A stretch of DNA of 64,000 nucleotides from a bacterium M00.F.Ca.ET.205.01.1.1 (lineage in GTDB: Bacteria > Pseudomonadota > Alphaproteobacteria > Rhizobiales > Rhizobiaceae): positions 124,001 through 188,000 of the forward strand of contig SRUQ01000008.1 in the NCBI GenBank assembly GCA_004791255.1, given 5' to 3'. Under the pieces are notes generated by a model. That model did no database searches. It was not told the origin of the DNA and saw only the letters and a list, made by a program, of their open reading frames with translations. Every line of letters begins with the position of its first letter. The first letter of the stretch is position 1. Shown here in pieces: positions 52,571-62,070 of the stretch. The translations under genes and the position numbers were made by a program.

Positions 52571-55381
52571 CTACTCGAAGGAATAGGTGAAGCCCTCCTT
52601 GGAGGCGCCGACTGTCACCTTCGTCATCTTTTCGCCGCCGAGCGACCGGTTTAGCACGCCGCGGCTCAGTTCCGGCAGCAGAGTGTTGGTGAGGATGGCA
52701 TCGATCATCCGGCCGCCGGATTCGATCTCGGTGCAGCGAGCCTTGACCAGATCCATGACGCCGTCGCCGATGACCAATTCGGCATCGCTGGTTGCCCGCA
52801 GCCGGCGCGCGATCTTGGCGAACTGGTGACGAGTGATTGCCTCGATCATCGAATCCGAGAGCGGATAGTAGGGAATGGTCACCACCCGGCCGAGAAAGGC
52901 CGCCGGGAAGACCTTCAGCAACGGGCCGCGCAAAGCGGTGTCCAGATCGTCCAGCCCGGCCCGCAACGAACCGTTCCGGGTCCGGTCCATGATGACTTCG
53001 GAACCGACATTCGAGGTGAGCAGGATCAGCGTGTTCTTGAAATCGATCCGCCGGCCTTCGCTGTCGTCCATCATCCCCTTGTCGAAGACCTGGAAGAAGA
53101 TTTCGTGCACGTCCGGATGCGCCTTCTCGACCTCATCGAGCAGGATCACCGAATAGGGTTTTCTGCGGACCGCCTCCGTCAGGATGCCGCCCTTGCCGTA
53201 GCCGACATAACCGGGCGGTGCGCCCTTCAAGGTGGAGACCGTATGCGCCTCCTGGAACTCGGACATGTTGATCGATATCAGGTTCTGCTCGCCGCCATAG
53301 AGCGTTTCGGCCAGCGCCAATGCGGTTTCGGTCTTGCCGACGCCCGAGGGGCCGCAAAGCAGGAACACGCCCACCGGCTTTTCCGGGGCGCCGAGCCCGG
53401 CGCGGCTGGTCTGCACACGCCTGGCGATCATCTCCATGGCATGGTCCTGCCCGACGACACGTTCGGACAGCGTGGCGGCGAGCTTCAACGCCTTTTCGGT
53501 CTGGCTGGAGAGCATGCGTCCGGTCGGGATGCCGGTCCAGTCCTGGACCACGGCAGCCACGGCGTTGCGGTCGACCGACGGCAGGATCAGCGGCGTCTCG
53601 CCTTGCGCCGCGGCCAGTTCCGCCATCAGTTCGCGTAGCCGGGCTAGATCGGCGGCCGGATCGGGCGAACCGTCGGCCGCCGCTTCGGCATCGGCGTCGG
53701 TCTTGACCGCTTCCGATGCCTTGGCTTTCGAGCCCTTGCTCTTCGGGCCCTTTTCCCCGGCTGCCTTGCTTTCGGGCGCCTTGGTCTCGGCTACTTCGGC
53801 CGCCCTCTCACCGGTGGCCTCCTCCGCTGCCGTATCGAGCGGCACGCCCTCGCCGCGCAGCCTGGCGCGCCGGTCGAGGATTTCGGCAACCAGCGCCTTT
53901 TCCCTCTCCCAGCGCGCCTGGGCGGCGGCAAGCGTGGCTTCGGTCTCGGCCAGCCCGGCGTCGACCCGCGCCTGCCGCTCAGTCACCTCGATGCCGATCG
54001 CGGCCTCGCGGCCAATGATGCCGTTCTCGACCTCCAGCGCCTGGCGGCGGCGCAAGATATCCTCGACTTCGGCCGGCGTGGCATGCTGCGATATGGCAAC
54101 GCGCGCACAAGCGGTGTCGAGCAGGCTCACCGCCTTGTCAGGCAGTTGCCGCGCCGGGATGTAGCGGTGCGAAAGGCCGACCGCCGCCTCGATTGCCTCA
54201 TCGAGTATCTGCACCTTGTGGTGCTGCTCAAGAACGCCGGCGACGCCGCGCAACATCAGCACCGCCACCACCTCCGACGGCTCGTCGATCTTGACCACCT
54301 GGAAACGGCGGGTCAGCGCCGGGTCTTTCTCGATGTGCTGCTTGTATTCGGCCCAGGTCGTTGCCGCGATGGTGCGAAGTTCGCCCCGCGCCAGCGCCGG
54401 TTTCAGGAGATTGGCGGCATCGCCGGTTCCTGCCGCGCCACCGGCGCCGATCAGCGTGTGGGCTTCGTCGATGAACAGGATGACCGGCGTTTCGGAGGAT
54501 TGAACCTCATCGATGACAGCCTTCAGTCGTTTTTCGAATTCGCCCTTCACGCTGGCGCCCGCCTGCATCAAGCCGACGTCGAGCATGCGCACGCTGACAT
54601 TCTGCAGCGTCGGCGGCACGTCGCCTTGGGCTATACGCAAGGCAAAGCCCTCGACGACCGCGGTCTTGCCGACCCCGGCCTCGCCGGTCAGGATCGGGTT
54701 GTTCTGCCGGCGCCGCATCAGGATGTCGACGATCTGCCTGATCTCCGGATCGCGGCCGACGACCGGATCGATCTTGCCATCGCGGGCTCGCTGGGTCAGG
54801 TCGGTGGCGTATTTGGCCAGCGCCGAATCCCCGCCCGGAGCCCGTTTTGGCGCTTCGGTTGCGGGAACCGCGGTCGAAGCGCCGGCTTCGAGTGAGCCCT
54901 GCGTGACATCGGCGAACCGCGCGACGACCGCGTCGGCGTCGATCTTGTCAAACTCGCCGCTGATCTTCGACAGCAGGCCTTCCAGCGCCGGCGTCTTCAG
55001 GCAGGCAAGCAGGATATGCCCGCTGCGGACTTCCTCGACCGCGAACTCCAGTGACGCCAGATTCCAGCCTTCCTGGATGGCGTGGAAGATATGATCGGAG
55101 AATTCCTCGATCGAGGTGGCGCCATAAGGCAACTTGTCGACGGCGCGGGTCATATCGGCCGCGAGCCGGCTGGCATCCACCCCGGCTTCGGCGATTATCA
55201 TCTGGACATCCGAGCGTTCGGACAGCACCAGTTGCTCGATGAAGTGGACGAGTTCGACGTAAGGATTGCCGCGAAGTTTGGCGGTGTCGGCTGCTGCCTT
55301 GAAGGCGCGCACCCCCACAGGATTGAGCTTGCCGACCAGTTCCTTGCGTTTGACACTCTGCGATGACCGGCGCTGTTCCAT
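52571..55381 (-). CDS. tssH: Type VI secretion ATPase TssH (ClpV)
   Basis: A 936-residue double AAA+ disaggregase that dismantles the contracted TssB/TssC sheath. N-domain about 1-150; D1 Walker A GEAGVGKTAVVEG (about 226-238) and Walker B ILFIDEAHTLIG; D2 Walker A GPSGVGKTETALALAE (about 674-689) and VILLDEVEKAHPDV. A 70-residue Ala/Glu/Lys-rich low-complexity insert lies at about 510-580 in the middle region, making the protein longer than ClpV of Vibrio (about 870). The start at 55381 has AGGAG 8 bases upstream. It is divergent from tssA. Confidence 0.94.
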   Translation of the reverse strand: MEQRRSSQSVKRKELVGKLNPVGVRAFKAAADTAKLRGNPYVELVHFIEQLVLSERSDVQMIIAEAGVDASRLAADMTRAVDKLPYGATSIEEFSDHIFHAIQEGWNLASLEFAVEEVRSGHILLACLKTPALEGLLSKISGEFDKIDADAVVARFADVTQGSLEAGASTAVPATEAPKRAPGGDSALAKYATDLTQRARDGKIDPVVGRDPEIRQIVDILMRRRQNNPILTGEAGVGKTAVVEGFALRIAQGDVPPTLQNVSVRMLDVGLMQAGASVKGEFEKRLKAVIDEVQSSETPVILFIDEAHTLIGAGGAAGTGDAANLLKPALARGELRTIAATTWAEYKQHIEKDPALTRRFQVVKIDEPSEVVAVLMLRGVAGVLEQHHKVQILDEAIEAAVGLSHRYIPARQLPDKAVSLLDTACARVAISQHATPAEVEDILRRRQALEVENGIIGREAAIGIEVTERQARVDAGLAETEATLAAAQARWEREKALVAEILDRRARLRGEGVPLDTAAEEATGERAAEVAETKAPESKAAGEKGPKSKGSKAKASEAVKTDADAEAAADGSPDPAADLARLRELMAELAAAQGETPLILPSVDRNAVAAVVQDWTGIPTGRMLSSQTEKALKLAATLSERVVGQDHAMEMIARRVQTSRAGLGAPEKPVGVFLLCGPSGVGKTETALALAETLYGGEQNLISINMSEFQEAHTVSTLKGAPPGYVGYGKGGILTEAVRRKPYSVILLDEVEKAHPDVHEIFFQVFDKGMMDDSEGRRIDFKNTLILLTSNVGSEVIMDRTRNGSLRAGLDDLDTALRGPLLKVFPAAFLGRVVTIPYYPLSDSMIEAITRHQFAKIARRLRATSDAELVIGDGVMDLVKARCTEIESGGRMIDAILTNTLLPELSRGVLNRSLGGEKMTKVTVGASKEGFTYSFE

Positions 55382-55716
55382 CGAACGTGCTCCTGCAATC
55401 TGCCAGCGATAACCTGCCACATAAGCCGTCACTTGACAAAGCGCGTGACGGACAGAGGCGTCGATGCCTGGTTCGGCCGGCTCGACTCATTTGTGGAAAG
55501 TTCCGCACCTCTCAATGCGAACAGCCACGCAAATGATTGCCCTAACGTCATGCATTTCGCAAACCAGCTCGTCAATCACAGCCTGGATTTCGGCATCAGA
55601 AGCCAGTTGCGTTTAGCTTCTGTTAATTTTTGAGCAGTCCTCGATTTGTGGTAAAGTGCAACCGTGTGATATCGTCGGGTCACATACAGTTTGAGGGCCG
55701 GTCGCTGGGGGTTTGT
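55382..55716. promoter_or_regulatory. 335-bp divergent promoter region of the T6SS locus
   Basis: Between tssH (minus) and tssA (plus). It holds an inverted repeat CCGTCAC-N12-GTGACGG (55426-55451) about 45 bases upstream of tssH, and a plausible sigma-70 promoter for tssA: TTGAGC (55630-55635), 16 bases, TAAAGT (55652-55657), about 60 bases before the tssA GTG. No sigma-54 site was recognised. Confidence 0.5.
55426..55451. repeat. 7-bp inverted repeat upstream of tssH (possible operator)
   Basis: CCGTCAC (55426-55432) and GTGACGG (55445-55451) are exact complements with a 12-base spacer. Position about 45 bases upstream of the tssH start fits a regulator site; no regulator gene is seen next to it. 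Confidence 0.45.
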
Positions 55717-56889
55717 GTGATTGATGTCGCGCTCTGGCTTGCTCGACTGGACGGTGAAAATCCGTCGGGCGCGGATTTGCGCAACGATCCGGCTTTCCAT
55801 GAGCTGGAGCGCCTGACGGAACCCCAGATCAAGGTCGTCCACGACGGCAACAACAAGCCCGCCTCGCAAAGCACTGTCCCGGTCGACTGGCCGGCCGTGC
55901 TGGCAAAGGCGGAGGAGTTGCGCGCGCATGGCCGGGACCTGCGCCTGCTCGTCATGGTCACGCGCGCACTTGCCAATGAAGAGGGGCTGGCCGGGCTGGC
56001 CCAGGGCTTGAGCCTCATCGCACAGAGCTTCGACCAGCATTGGGAAACCATGCATCCGGCGTTGCGGCCGAATGCCGTGCCGCGCGATGCCGCCTTGCGC
56101 CGCATCAACGCCCTGCTCGACCTTCAGAACGGCCAGGAAGGGCTGCTGGCCAACCTGCGACAGATGACGTTCTTTGCCCCGCGTTCGATCGGGCCGATCA
56201 GCGGACGCGATCTGGAACAGGGCGCGCTCGACGAGCGCGTCATGCTCCAGGAAGCCGCCTCGGGGCTGAATGCAGCGGAGAAGGCCGCCCTGACCAGTGC
56301 GCACGCACAGCTCTTGAACCGGCTGCGCGCCGGATGCGCGGCACAGATCGATCAAGCGGGCGCCGAGATGATCGCGCTGGTGGCCGGCGCGCGGGCAGCG
56401 ATCGCCGCCCTCGATGCGGTCGAGACGGCCCTCAACGCTCGCCTGGACGGCGGCGGCGCACCGGTTCCGGAATTGAAGCGGTTCCTGCAGCGTTTGCTGA
56501 CGACCCTCGAACGGAATTCGGCAACCGGCGCCGTGACGAACGGCGCGACCAAGCCCCCAGCGCCGGCAGAACCGGCCACGCCTGCTCGAAACGGTCATGG
56601 AGCCGATACTATGGCAAGTATGGCAAGCTACGCGGACTCGAGCGCGGGACTTCCCGACCGGATTTCCTCGCGTGACGACGTGGTTAAATGCCTCGACCTC
56701 GTCGTCGCCTTCTATGACCGCACCGAACCGTCGAGCCCGATACCGCATCTGGCGCGGCGCGTGCGCCGCATGGTGCACATGGATTTCGTTGAACTGATGG
56801 AAGATCTCGCCCCGTCGGGGCTGAAGGAATTCCGGCTCCTTGCCGGCGTTCCAGACGTCAAGAAGACGGCCCAGAAGGATGAAAGGTAA
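55717..56889 (+). CDS. tssA: Type VI secretion protein TssA (ImpA)
   Basis: About 390 residues with the ImpA N-terminal domain (IDVALWLARLDGENPSGADLR, then a DPAFHELERL segment) that organises sheath polymerisation with the baseplate. The middle is helical; the C-terminal part includes ISSRDDVVKCLDLVVAFYDRTEPSSPIP, the typical TssA tail. A GTG start at 55717 has GGGGG about 5 bases upstream and coincides with the conserved N-terminus; a frame back to 55630 adds 29 non-conserved residues. First gene of tssABC-hcp-EFG-tagH. Confidence 0.88.
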   Translation: MIDVALWLARLDGENPSGADLRNDPAFHELERLTEPQIKVVHDGNNKPASQSTVPVDWPAVLAKAEELRAHGRDLRLLVMVTRALANEEGLAGLAQGLSLIAQSFDQHWETMHPALRPNAVPRDAALRRINALLDLQNGQEGLLANLRQMTFFAPRSIGPISGRDLEQGALDERVMLQEAASGLNAAEKAALTSAHAQLLNRLRAGCAAQIDQAGAEMIALVAGARAAIAALDAVETALNARLDGGGAPVPELKRFLQRLLTTLERNSATGAVTNGATKPPAPAEPATPARNGHGADTMASMASYADSSAGLPDRISSRDDVVKCLDLVVAFYDRTEPSSPIPHLARRVRRMVHMDFVELMEDLAPSGLKEFRLLAGVPDVKKTAQKDER

Positions 56890-56895
56890 CAGCAC

Positions 56896-57435
56896 ATGCC
56901 AGCCGAAAGCAAAGCGAAGGTCATCGAACGAAATCGCGCGCCGCGGGTGCAGATCGCCTACGACGTCGAAACCTACGGCAGCCCGACGACGATCGAACTG
57001 CCCTTCGTCATGGGCGTGATGGCCGACCTTTCCGGCGCTTCGCAAACCAGGGAAGCGTCAAAGTCGGTGCTGGACCGTGCCTTTGTCGAGACCGACGCGA
57101 ACCGCTTCCCCAAGTTCATGGAAGCGCTCGGGCCGCGCGTCAAAGCGCGGGTAAAGAACACGCTGCCGCAGGCCGAGGGCCAGGAGCGCGACGAGGAACT
57201 GGCGCTCGATCTGACCTTCTCCAAAATGGGCGATTTCGCGCCGGACAAGATCGCCGAGCAGGTGCCGCAACTGGCCGAGATCCTCAAGATGCGACGCCAG
57301 CTCGAGGAACTGCTCGGCTTCATGGACGGCCGCGTCGACGCCGAAAAACGCATCGCGCAGCTTCTCAACAACGAACCGCTTCTTGGCAAGATCGCCAGCC
57401 AGGCACTGGCCGACGACGACAAGGCAGGGGAGTAG
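56896..57435 (+). CDS. tssB: Type VI secretion sheath small subunit TssB
   Basis: A 179-residue TssB/VipA/ImpB protein that with TssC forms the contractile sheath. The start MPAESKAKVIERNRAPRVQIAYDVE fits the family in parts, followed by LPFVMGVMADLSG (the family core), DLTFSKMGDFAPDKIAEQVP, and a C-terminal helix with LAEILKMRRQLEELLGFMDG. No membrane segment; cytoplasmic. Starts 6 bases after tssA and 3 bases before tssC. Confidence 0.95.
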   Translation: MPAESKAKVIERNRAPRVQIAYDVETYGSPTTIELPFVMGVMADLSGASQTREASKSVLDRAFVETDANRFPKFMEALGPRVKARVKNTLPQAEGQERDEELALDLTFSKMGDFAPDKIAEQVPQLAEILKMRRQLEELLGFMDGRVDAEKRIAQLLNNEPLLGKIASQALADDDKAGE

Positions 57436-57438
57436 ACC

Positions 57439-58944
57439 ATGGCCGAACAGCAAAAGACCGCCGCCGTTGCCGCCGAGGCCGAAGCCATCGACCTTGGCGA
57501 ATTCAGCGGGCTCCTCGAGAAGGATTTCAAGGTCAAGAAGGACGACAGCGAGAAGCTGCAGCAACTCGTGCGCAATCTCGCGCTCGCGGCACAATCGCGT
57601 TCCGATACCACGACCATCTCGTCCAACGCGATCAAGTCGATCAAGTCGCTGATATCGGGCATCGACAAGATGCTGACCACGCAGGTCAACGAGATCCTGC
57701 ACGCGCCGGAAGTGCGCGAGATGGAAGGCACATGGCGCGGCCTCTGGTATCTCGTCAACAACACCGAGACGGATCAGAAGCTGAAGATCCGGGTGATGAA
57801 CATCTCCAAGGAGCAGCTGGCCGACACGCTCGAAGACTATGAAGGCCAGATGTGGGACCAGAGCCCGATCTTCAAGAAAGTCTATACGGACGAGTATTCG
57901 ATGCTCGGCGGCGAGCCGATCGGCTGCGTGGTCGGCGCCTACGAATTCTCGAACCATCCACGCGATGTCGGTCTGCTGCGCAACATTTCCGGCATCTGTG
58001 CCTCGGCGCACACGCCGTTTATCGCGGCCGCCTCGCCTCGCCTGTTCCGCATGGACAGTTGGCAGGAACTGCCCAACCCGCAGGACCTGCAGATGATCGT
58101 CTCCAACCCGGCCTACGCCTCGTGGCAATCTCTGCGCGAGAGCGAGGACGCCCGCTACATCGGCCTGACCATGCCGCGCGTGCTGGCCCGGCTGCCCTAT
58201 GGCACCGATACCGTTCCGGTGAAGGGCTTCACCTTCGAGGAAGAGGTGCAGGGCGATCACAACAAATATGTCTGGATGAACGCCGCCTTCCCGATGGGCG
58301 TCAACATAAACCGCAGCCACAAGCTCTATGGCTGGGGCACGCAGATCCGCGGCGTCGAGAATGGCGGCACGGTGCTCAATTTGCCGGTGCACAGCTTCCC
58401 GACCGACGATGGGTCGATAGCGATGAAATGCCCGACGGAAGTCGCCATCGACGACCGGCGCGAGGCGGAACTGGCCAAGCTCGGCCTGATGCCGATCCTG
58501 CATCGCAAGAACACCGATCTTGCGGCCTTCATCGGCGCCCACTCGCTGCAGGACGATGAGACACGGGCGGGACGGCTGGTCGACCCCGACGCGCAGTCCA
58601 ATGAGCGGCTGAGCGCCAACCTGCCCTATCTCTTCCCGGTGTCGCGCTTTGCGCACTACCTCAAGGCCATTGCGCGCGACAAGGTCGGCTCGTTCAAGGA
58701 GCGCTCCGACATGCAAATCTGGCTGACCGAGTGGATCAACCGCTACGTCCTGGCCAACCCCGCCTTTGCCGACGACAAGGCGCGCGCCAAGCGCCCGCTT
58801 GCCGCCGCCGAGGTCCAGGTGGACAGCGTCGAGGGGCGGCCAGGCTACTACAATGCCCGTTTCTATCTGCGCCCGCACTATCAGCTGGAGGGCATCAACG
58901 CCTCGCTCCGGCTGGTGTCGGAGCTGCCGTCCGTGAAGACTTGA
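57439..58944 (+). CDS. tssC: Type VI secretion sheath large subunit TssC
   Basis: A 501-residue TssC/VipB/ImpC protein. Signatures include EVREMEGTWRGLWYLV (the family N-terminal motif), YEFSNHPRDVGLLRNISGICASAHTPFIAAASP split by variable residues, and the C-terminal SERSDMQIWLTEWINRYV-like end region. Pairs with TssB in the contractile sheath. Followed after 46 bases by hcp. Confidence 0.95.
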   Translation: MAEQQKTAAVAAEAEAIDLGEFSGLLEKDFKVKKDDSEKLQQLVRNLALAAQSRSDTTTISSNAIKSIKSLISGIDKMLTTQVNEILHAPEVREMEGTWRGLWYLVNNTETDQKLKIRVMNISKEQLADTLEDYEGQMWDQSPIFKKVYTDEYSMLGGEPIGCVVGAYEFSNHPRDVGLLRNISGICASAHTPFIAAASPRLFRMDSWQELPNPQDLQMIVSNPAYASWQSLRESEDARYIGLTMPRVLARLPYGTDTVPVKGFTFEEEVQGDHNKYVWMNAAFPMGVNINRSHKLYGWGTQIRGVENGGTVLNLPVHSFPTDDGSIAMKCPTEVAIDDRREAELAKLGLMPILHRKNTDLAAFIGAHSLQDDETRAGRLVDPDAQSNERLSANLPYLFPVSRFAHYLKAIARDKVGSFKERSDMQIWLTEWINRYVLANPAFADDKARAKRPLAAAEVQVDSVEGRPGYYNARFYLRPHYQLEGINASLRLVSELPSVKT

Positions 58945-58990
58945 TCTGCAGCAACAACATCTTGGTTTTTGAAAGCGGTGGAGAAAGACA

Positions 58991-59452
58991 ATGCCGACAA
59001 CTACGAAGATCGATGGCTTTCTGAAAGTTCCGGATATCAAGGGGCCGAGCAAGCGCGACGGCCATGAGGACGAAATCGAAGTCCATGGCGTCGATTACAA
59101 GATCGTCGCGCCATACGATCCGAATTCGCTGTCGCGGCGCGGCCGGGTTTCGCTGGGCATGATCAAGTTCACCAAGCACTACGACAAGTCCTCGCCCTAT
59201 CTGAAAAAGGCACTGTTCGAGAACAAGGCACTCGACGAGGTGGTGTTTTCGGCACGCCGTACCATCGACGGAGAAACCAGCGACTACCTGGTCGTCACCC
59301 TGACCGATGCCTCGATCATGGAATACGACATGCAGCAGGCTGATGACGAGGCCGACCTGATCGAGGAAGAAGTCAGCTTCGCCTACAAGAAGATCAAGTT
59401 CGTCTACGACAAGGACGACGAGATCGAAATGGATGTCTATGTCGGCAAGTGA
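58991..59452 (+). CDS. hcp: Hcp family type VI secretion tube protein
   Basis: A 153-residue Hcp-like protein forming the inner tube. The start FLKVPDIKGPSKRDGHEDEIEVHGVDYKIV (in parts) and FTKHYDKSSPYLKKALF match the tube-ring fold, and the C-terminal FAYKKIKFVYDKDDEIEMDVYVGK shows the closing strands. Strongly acidic patches are usual. GGAG with good spacing precedes the ATG. tssE begins 20 bases before its end in another frame. Confidence 0.93.
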   Translation: MPTTTKIDGFLKVPDIKGPSKRDGHEDEIEVHGVDYKIVAPYDPNSLSRRGRVSLGMIKFTKHYDKSSPYLKKALFENKALDEVVFSARRTIDGETSDYLVVTLTDASIMEYDMQQADDEADLIEEEVSFAYKKIKFVYDKDDEIEMDVYVGK

Positions 59453-60194
59453 GGCCCGACGTCCCGGCGCGGACAAGCTGCAGGGTACCGGCAGCTCGCG
59501 AGCAAAGCGCGAAGCGGTCCAGCCTTCGCTCTGGGACCGCCTCGTCAATGACCTGCCGGGCATGACCTCCGAAATAGACGGGCTGCGCCAGAGCTTGCAG
59601 GACGAGCTCGGCGCCGACCGGCTGGAGGCGTTGGCGGCGGCCAGCGCACGACTGATCGACGCCGATGCGGAGCTGACGCCTGACCAGAAGCGGCGTCTGC
59701 ACCGGCTCGCCTTTCAGAGCCAGCACCGCGCCGAGATAGAAAGCCGCGGCGTGGTCGTATCGGCCCGCGTGCTCAGGGAGGCCGTGCGGCGCGATATCGA
59801 GGCTCTGTTCAACACCGAGCGCTTCGAGGCCGTGCCGTTGCTTTCCGATTTCGAAAGCGAGCAGGCCGGAGACAATCCGCCGTCGCTCGCCGATTTCCCG
59901 GAAGTGCGCCGCAGTGTGATCAACTATGGCGTACCTTCCTTTTCGGGCCGTTCCTCCCGTGACTTTGACCGCGACGCCCTGGCGCGCGAGATCCGCTCGG
60001 TGCTCGCCACCTTCGAGCCCCGTCTGAAGGAAAGCGCCACAAACGTCACGGTGACCCTTGGCGACAAAAGCGTCGGCCTGAAGATCGAGATTGATGCGGT
60101 GTTGATCATGACGCCGACGCCGGAACGCATGCGCCTGCGCACCACGATCAATCTCGACAACGGCCTGGCGCGGACCGAATTCAGGGAGGCCTGA
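59433..60194 (+). CDS. tssE: Type VI secretion baseplate protein TssE with N-terminal extension
   Basis: A 253-residue GpW/gp25-family baseplate protein. The gp25-like core is at about 140-250 (DFPEVRRSVINYGVPSFSG, then REIRSVLATFEPRL and VTVTLGDKSVGLKIEIDAVL). The first about 110 residues (PSLWDRLVNDLPG, LEALAAASARLIDADAEL) are unusual; TssE is typically 130-170 residues. The ATG at 59433 overlaps hcp by 20 bases; a second ATG at 59439 is also possible. tssF starts 1 base after the stop. Confidence 0.87.
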   Translation: MSMSASEARRPGADKLQGTGSSRAKREAVQPSLWDRLVNDLPGMTSEIDGLRQSLQDELGADRLEALAAASARLIDADAELTPDQKRRLHRLAFQSQHRAEIESRGVVVSARVLREAVRRDIEALFNTERFEAVPLLSDFESEQAGDNPPSLADFPEVRRSVINYGVPSFSGRSSRDFDRDALAREIRSVLATFEPRLKESATNVTVTLGDKSVGLKIEIDAVLIMTPTPERMRLRTTINLDNGLARTEFREA

Positions 60195-60195
60195 G

Positions 60196-62070
60196 ATGGA
60201 TCGGGTCTTCGTGGAATATTACGAAGAGGAACTGACCCATATCAGGGCCCTGGCGGCGGAATTCGCCGACATGCATCCGGCCGTGGCGCGCAACCTGTCG
60301 CTCGATACGGTTCCGTGTCCCGACCCCTATGTCGAGCGGCTGCTCGACGGCGTCGCCTTCCTTGCCGCGCGCACCCGGCTGAAGGTCGACGCGGAGCGCT
60401 CGCGCTTTTCGCGCAGCGTCCTCGATGTGCTCTATCCCGATCTGGTCACGCCTGCGCCGGCAACGGCGATGGTGGTGCTGAAGCCTGGCCAGCAGGTGCA
60501 GACCATGATTGCCGGCCATGTCGTCAAGCGCAACACCCGGCTGGTCTCCAGCCTGCAGCCCGGCCTCTCGACGCGCTGCACCTTCACCACCGCCCAGGAC
60601 ATCACGCTGTGGCCGATAGCGGTCACTTCGGTAAGTTATTTTCAAGACCGCAGCGCGCTGGCGGCGGCCGGCATAGGGCCGATCGGCGGTGTGGGCGGCG
60701 AGGCGGCGCTGCGGATCGGGCTGGCCCGGACCGGAAAAGGCAGGCTCGACGAACTGTCGCTCGACCAGCTTGATCTCTACTTTGCCGGGCGCGCCAAGGC
60801 GCCACTGATTTTCGACGCGATCTTCGGCGCTTGCTCGGCCGTCGGCGCGCGCGCGGAAGGCAAGACCAACCCGATATCGCCTTTGCCGGAACCCCAGATG
60901 ATCGGCATCAGCGACGACGAGGCGCTGATGCCTCGTACCCGCCCGACATTCGAGGGGTACCGTCTGCTACGCGAATACTTCATGATGCCCGAGCGCTTTC
61001 ACTATGCGCGGATATCAGGGCTGCAGCCCGTCGTGCGGCGCTGCGCGGCCGGGCTGGACATCAACTTCGTGTTCAGGCGTCCGGTGCCTGAGCTCGCCGA
61101 TCTGACACCGGCCGATTTCGAACTTTTCGCAACGCCGATCATCAATCTCTTCGAGCGTGAGTGCAACGTCATCGAGCTCGATGCGCGCAAGACACGCCAG
61201 GTGCTGCACGCCGACCGGACCCGGGCGCGCGACTTCGAGATATACCGAGTCATCCGCGTCGAGGACGCCGACACCGGCGGCGGCGACGCCGAAATTCCCG
61301 AGCTGTTCAGCCTGGGGCAGAACCGCGGCAGCGGCTGGGTCTATTCCACCGAGCGGCGCCCACGGCGCGCCACGGAAGATGAGCGGCGCGACGGGCTGAC
61401 CCGCACTTCCTACACCGGGGACGATGTTTTCCTGGCGATCTCACGCCCGGTGGAGAGCCAGCCGAATCGGCCGCTGAAGCGTGTCGACGTCGTGGCGCTT
61501 TGCACCAACCGCGACCTGCCGATCCTCGACGACAATCCGACTTTGACGCTGGAGGCCGGCGATCCGGTCGAGACGGTGCGGCTTCTCGGCGCGCTGCATC
61601 CGCCGCGTCCGGCTATCCCCGCGGCGCTGCCGACCGGCGCGGCGGGCGAATCGCGCGCCGACAATCTCGCCTGGCGGCTGGTGGCGCAGCTGACGCTCAA
61701 TTTTCTGAGCCTTGCCAAGGAAGGCCGCGGCGTCGATCCGCTGCATGCGCTGCTTGATCTTTACGCCGACCGCGGCGACCCGAGCCTCGCCCGCAACGTG
61801 CATTCGATCGTGCGCATCGACTCGCGGCCGGTCATCGAACGGCTGCAGATCGACGGGCCGATGTGCTTCGGACGCGGCACGGAAGTGACATTGCATGTGG
61901 ACCAGTCAGTCCTAGCCGGGCAAAGCACATTGCTGCTTTGCGCCTTGCTCGCACGGCTGTTTGCCCGTCATGCCGGAATAAACGGCTTTGTGCGAACCCG
62001 CACGCGGCTGCTGCAGAAGCAGGAGGATGTGCCATGGCCGATGACGCCCGGCAATCGCTACCTGATCTAG
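60196..62070 (+). CDS. tssF: Type VI secretion baseplate protein TssF
   Basis: A 624-residue ImpG/VasA-family wedge protein. The start YYEEELTHIRALAAEFADMHPAVA (in parts), followed by PCPDPYVERLLDGVAFLAARTRLK, is the family N-terminus, and LHALLDLYADRGDP plus the C-terminal LCALLARLFARHAGINGFVRTR region fit TssF. With TssG, TssK and TssE it forms the baseplate wedge. tssG starts 37 bases before its end in another frame. Confidence 0.94.
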   Translation: MDRVFVEYYEEELTHIRALAAEFADMHPAVARNLSLDTVPCPDPYVERLLDGVAFLAARTRLKVDAERSRFSRSVLDVLYPDLVTPAPATAMVVLKPGQQVQTMIAGHVVKRNTRLVSSLQPGLSTRCTFTTAQDITLWPIAVTSVSYFQDRSALAAAGIGPIGGVGGEAALRIGLARTGKGRLDELSLDQLDLYFAGRAKAPLIFDAIFGACSAVGARAEGKTNPISPLPEPQMIGISDDEALMPRTRPTFEGYRLLREYFMMPERFHYARISGLQPVVRRCAAGLDINFVFRRPVPELADLTPADFELFATPIINLFERECNVIELDARKTRQVLHADRTRARDFEIYRVIRVEDADTGGGDAEIPELFSLGQNRGSGWVYSTERRPRRATEDERRDGLTRTSYTGDDVFLAISRPVESQPNRPLKRVDVVALCTNRDLPILDDNPTLTLEAGDPVETVRLLGALHPPRPAIPAALPTGAAGESRADNLAWRLVAQLTLNFLSLAKEGRGVDPLHALLDLYADRGDPSLARNVHSIVRIDSRPVIERLQIDGPMCFGRGTEVTLHVDQSVLAGQSTLLLCALLARLFARHAGINGFVRTRTRLLQKQEDVPWPMTPGNRYLI

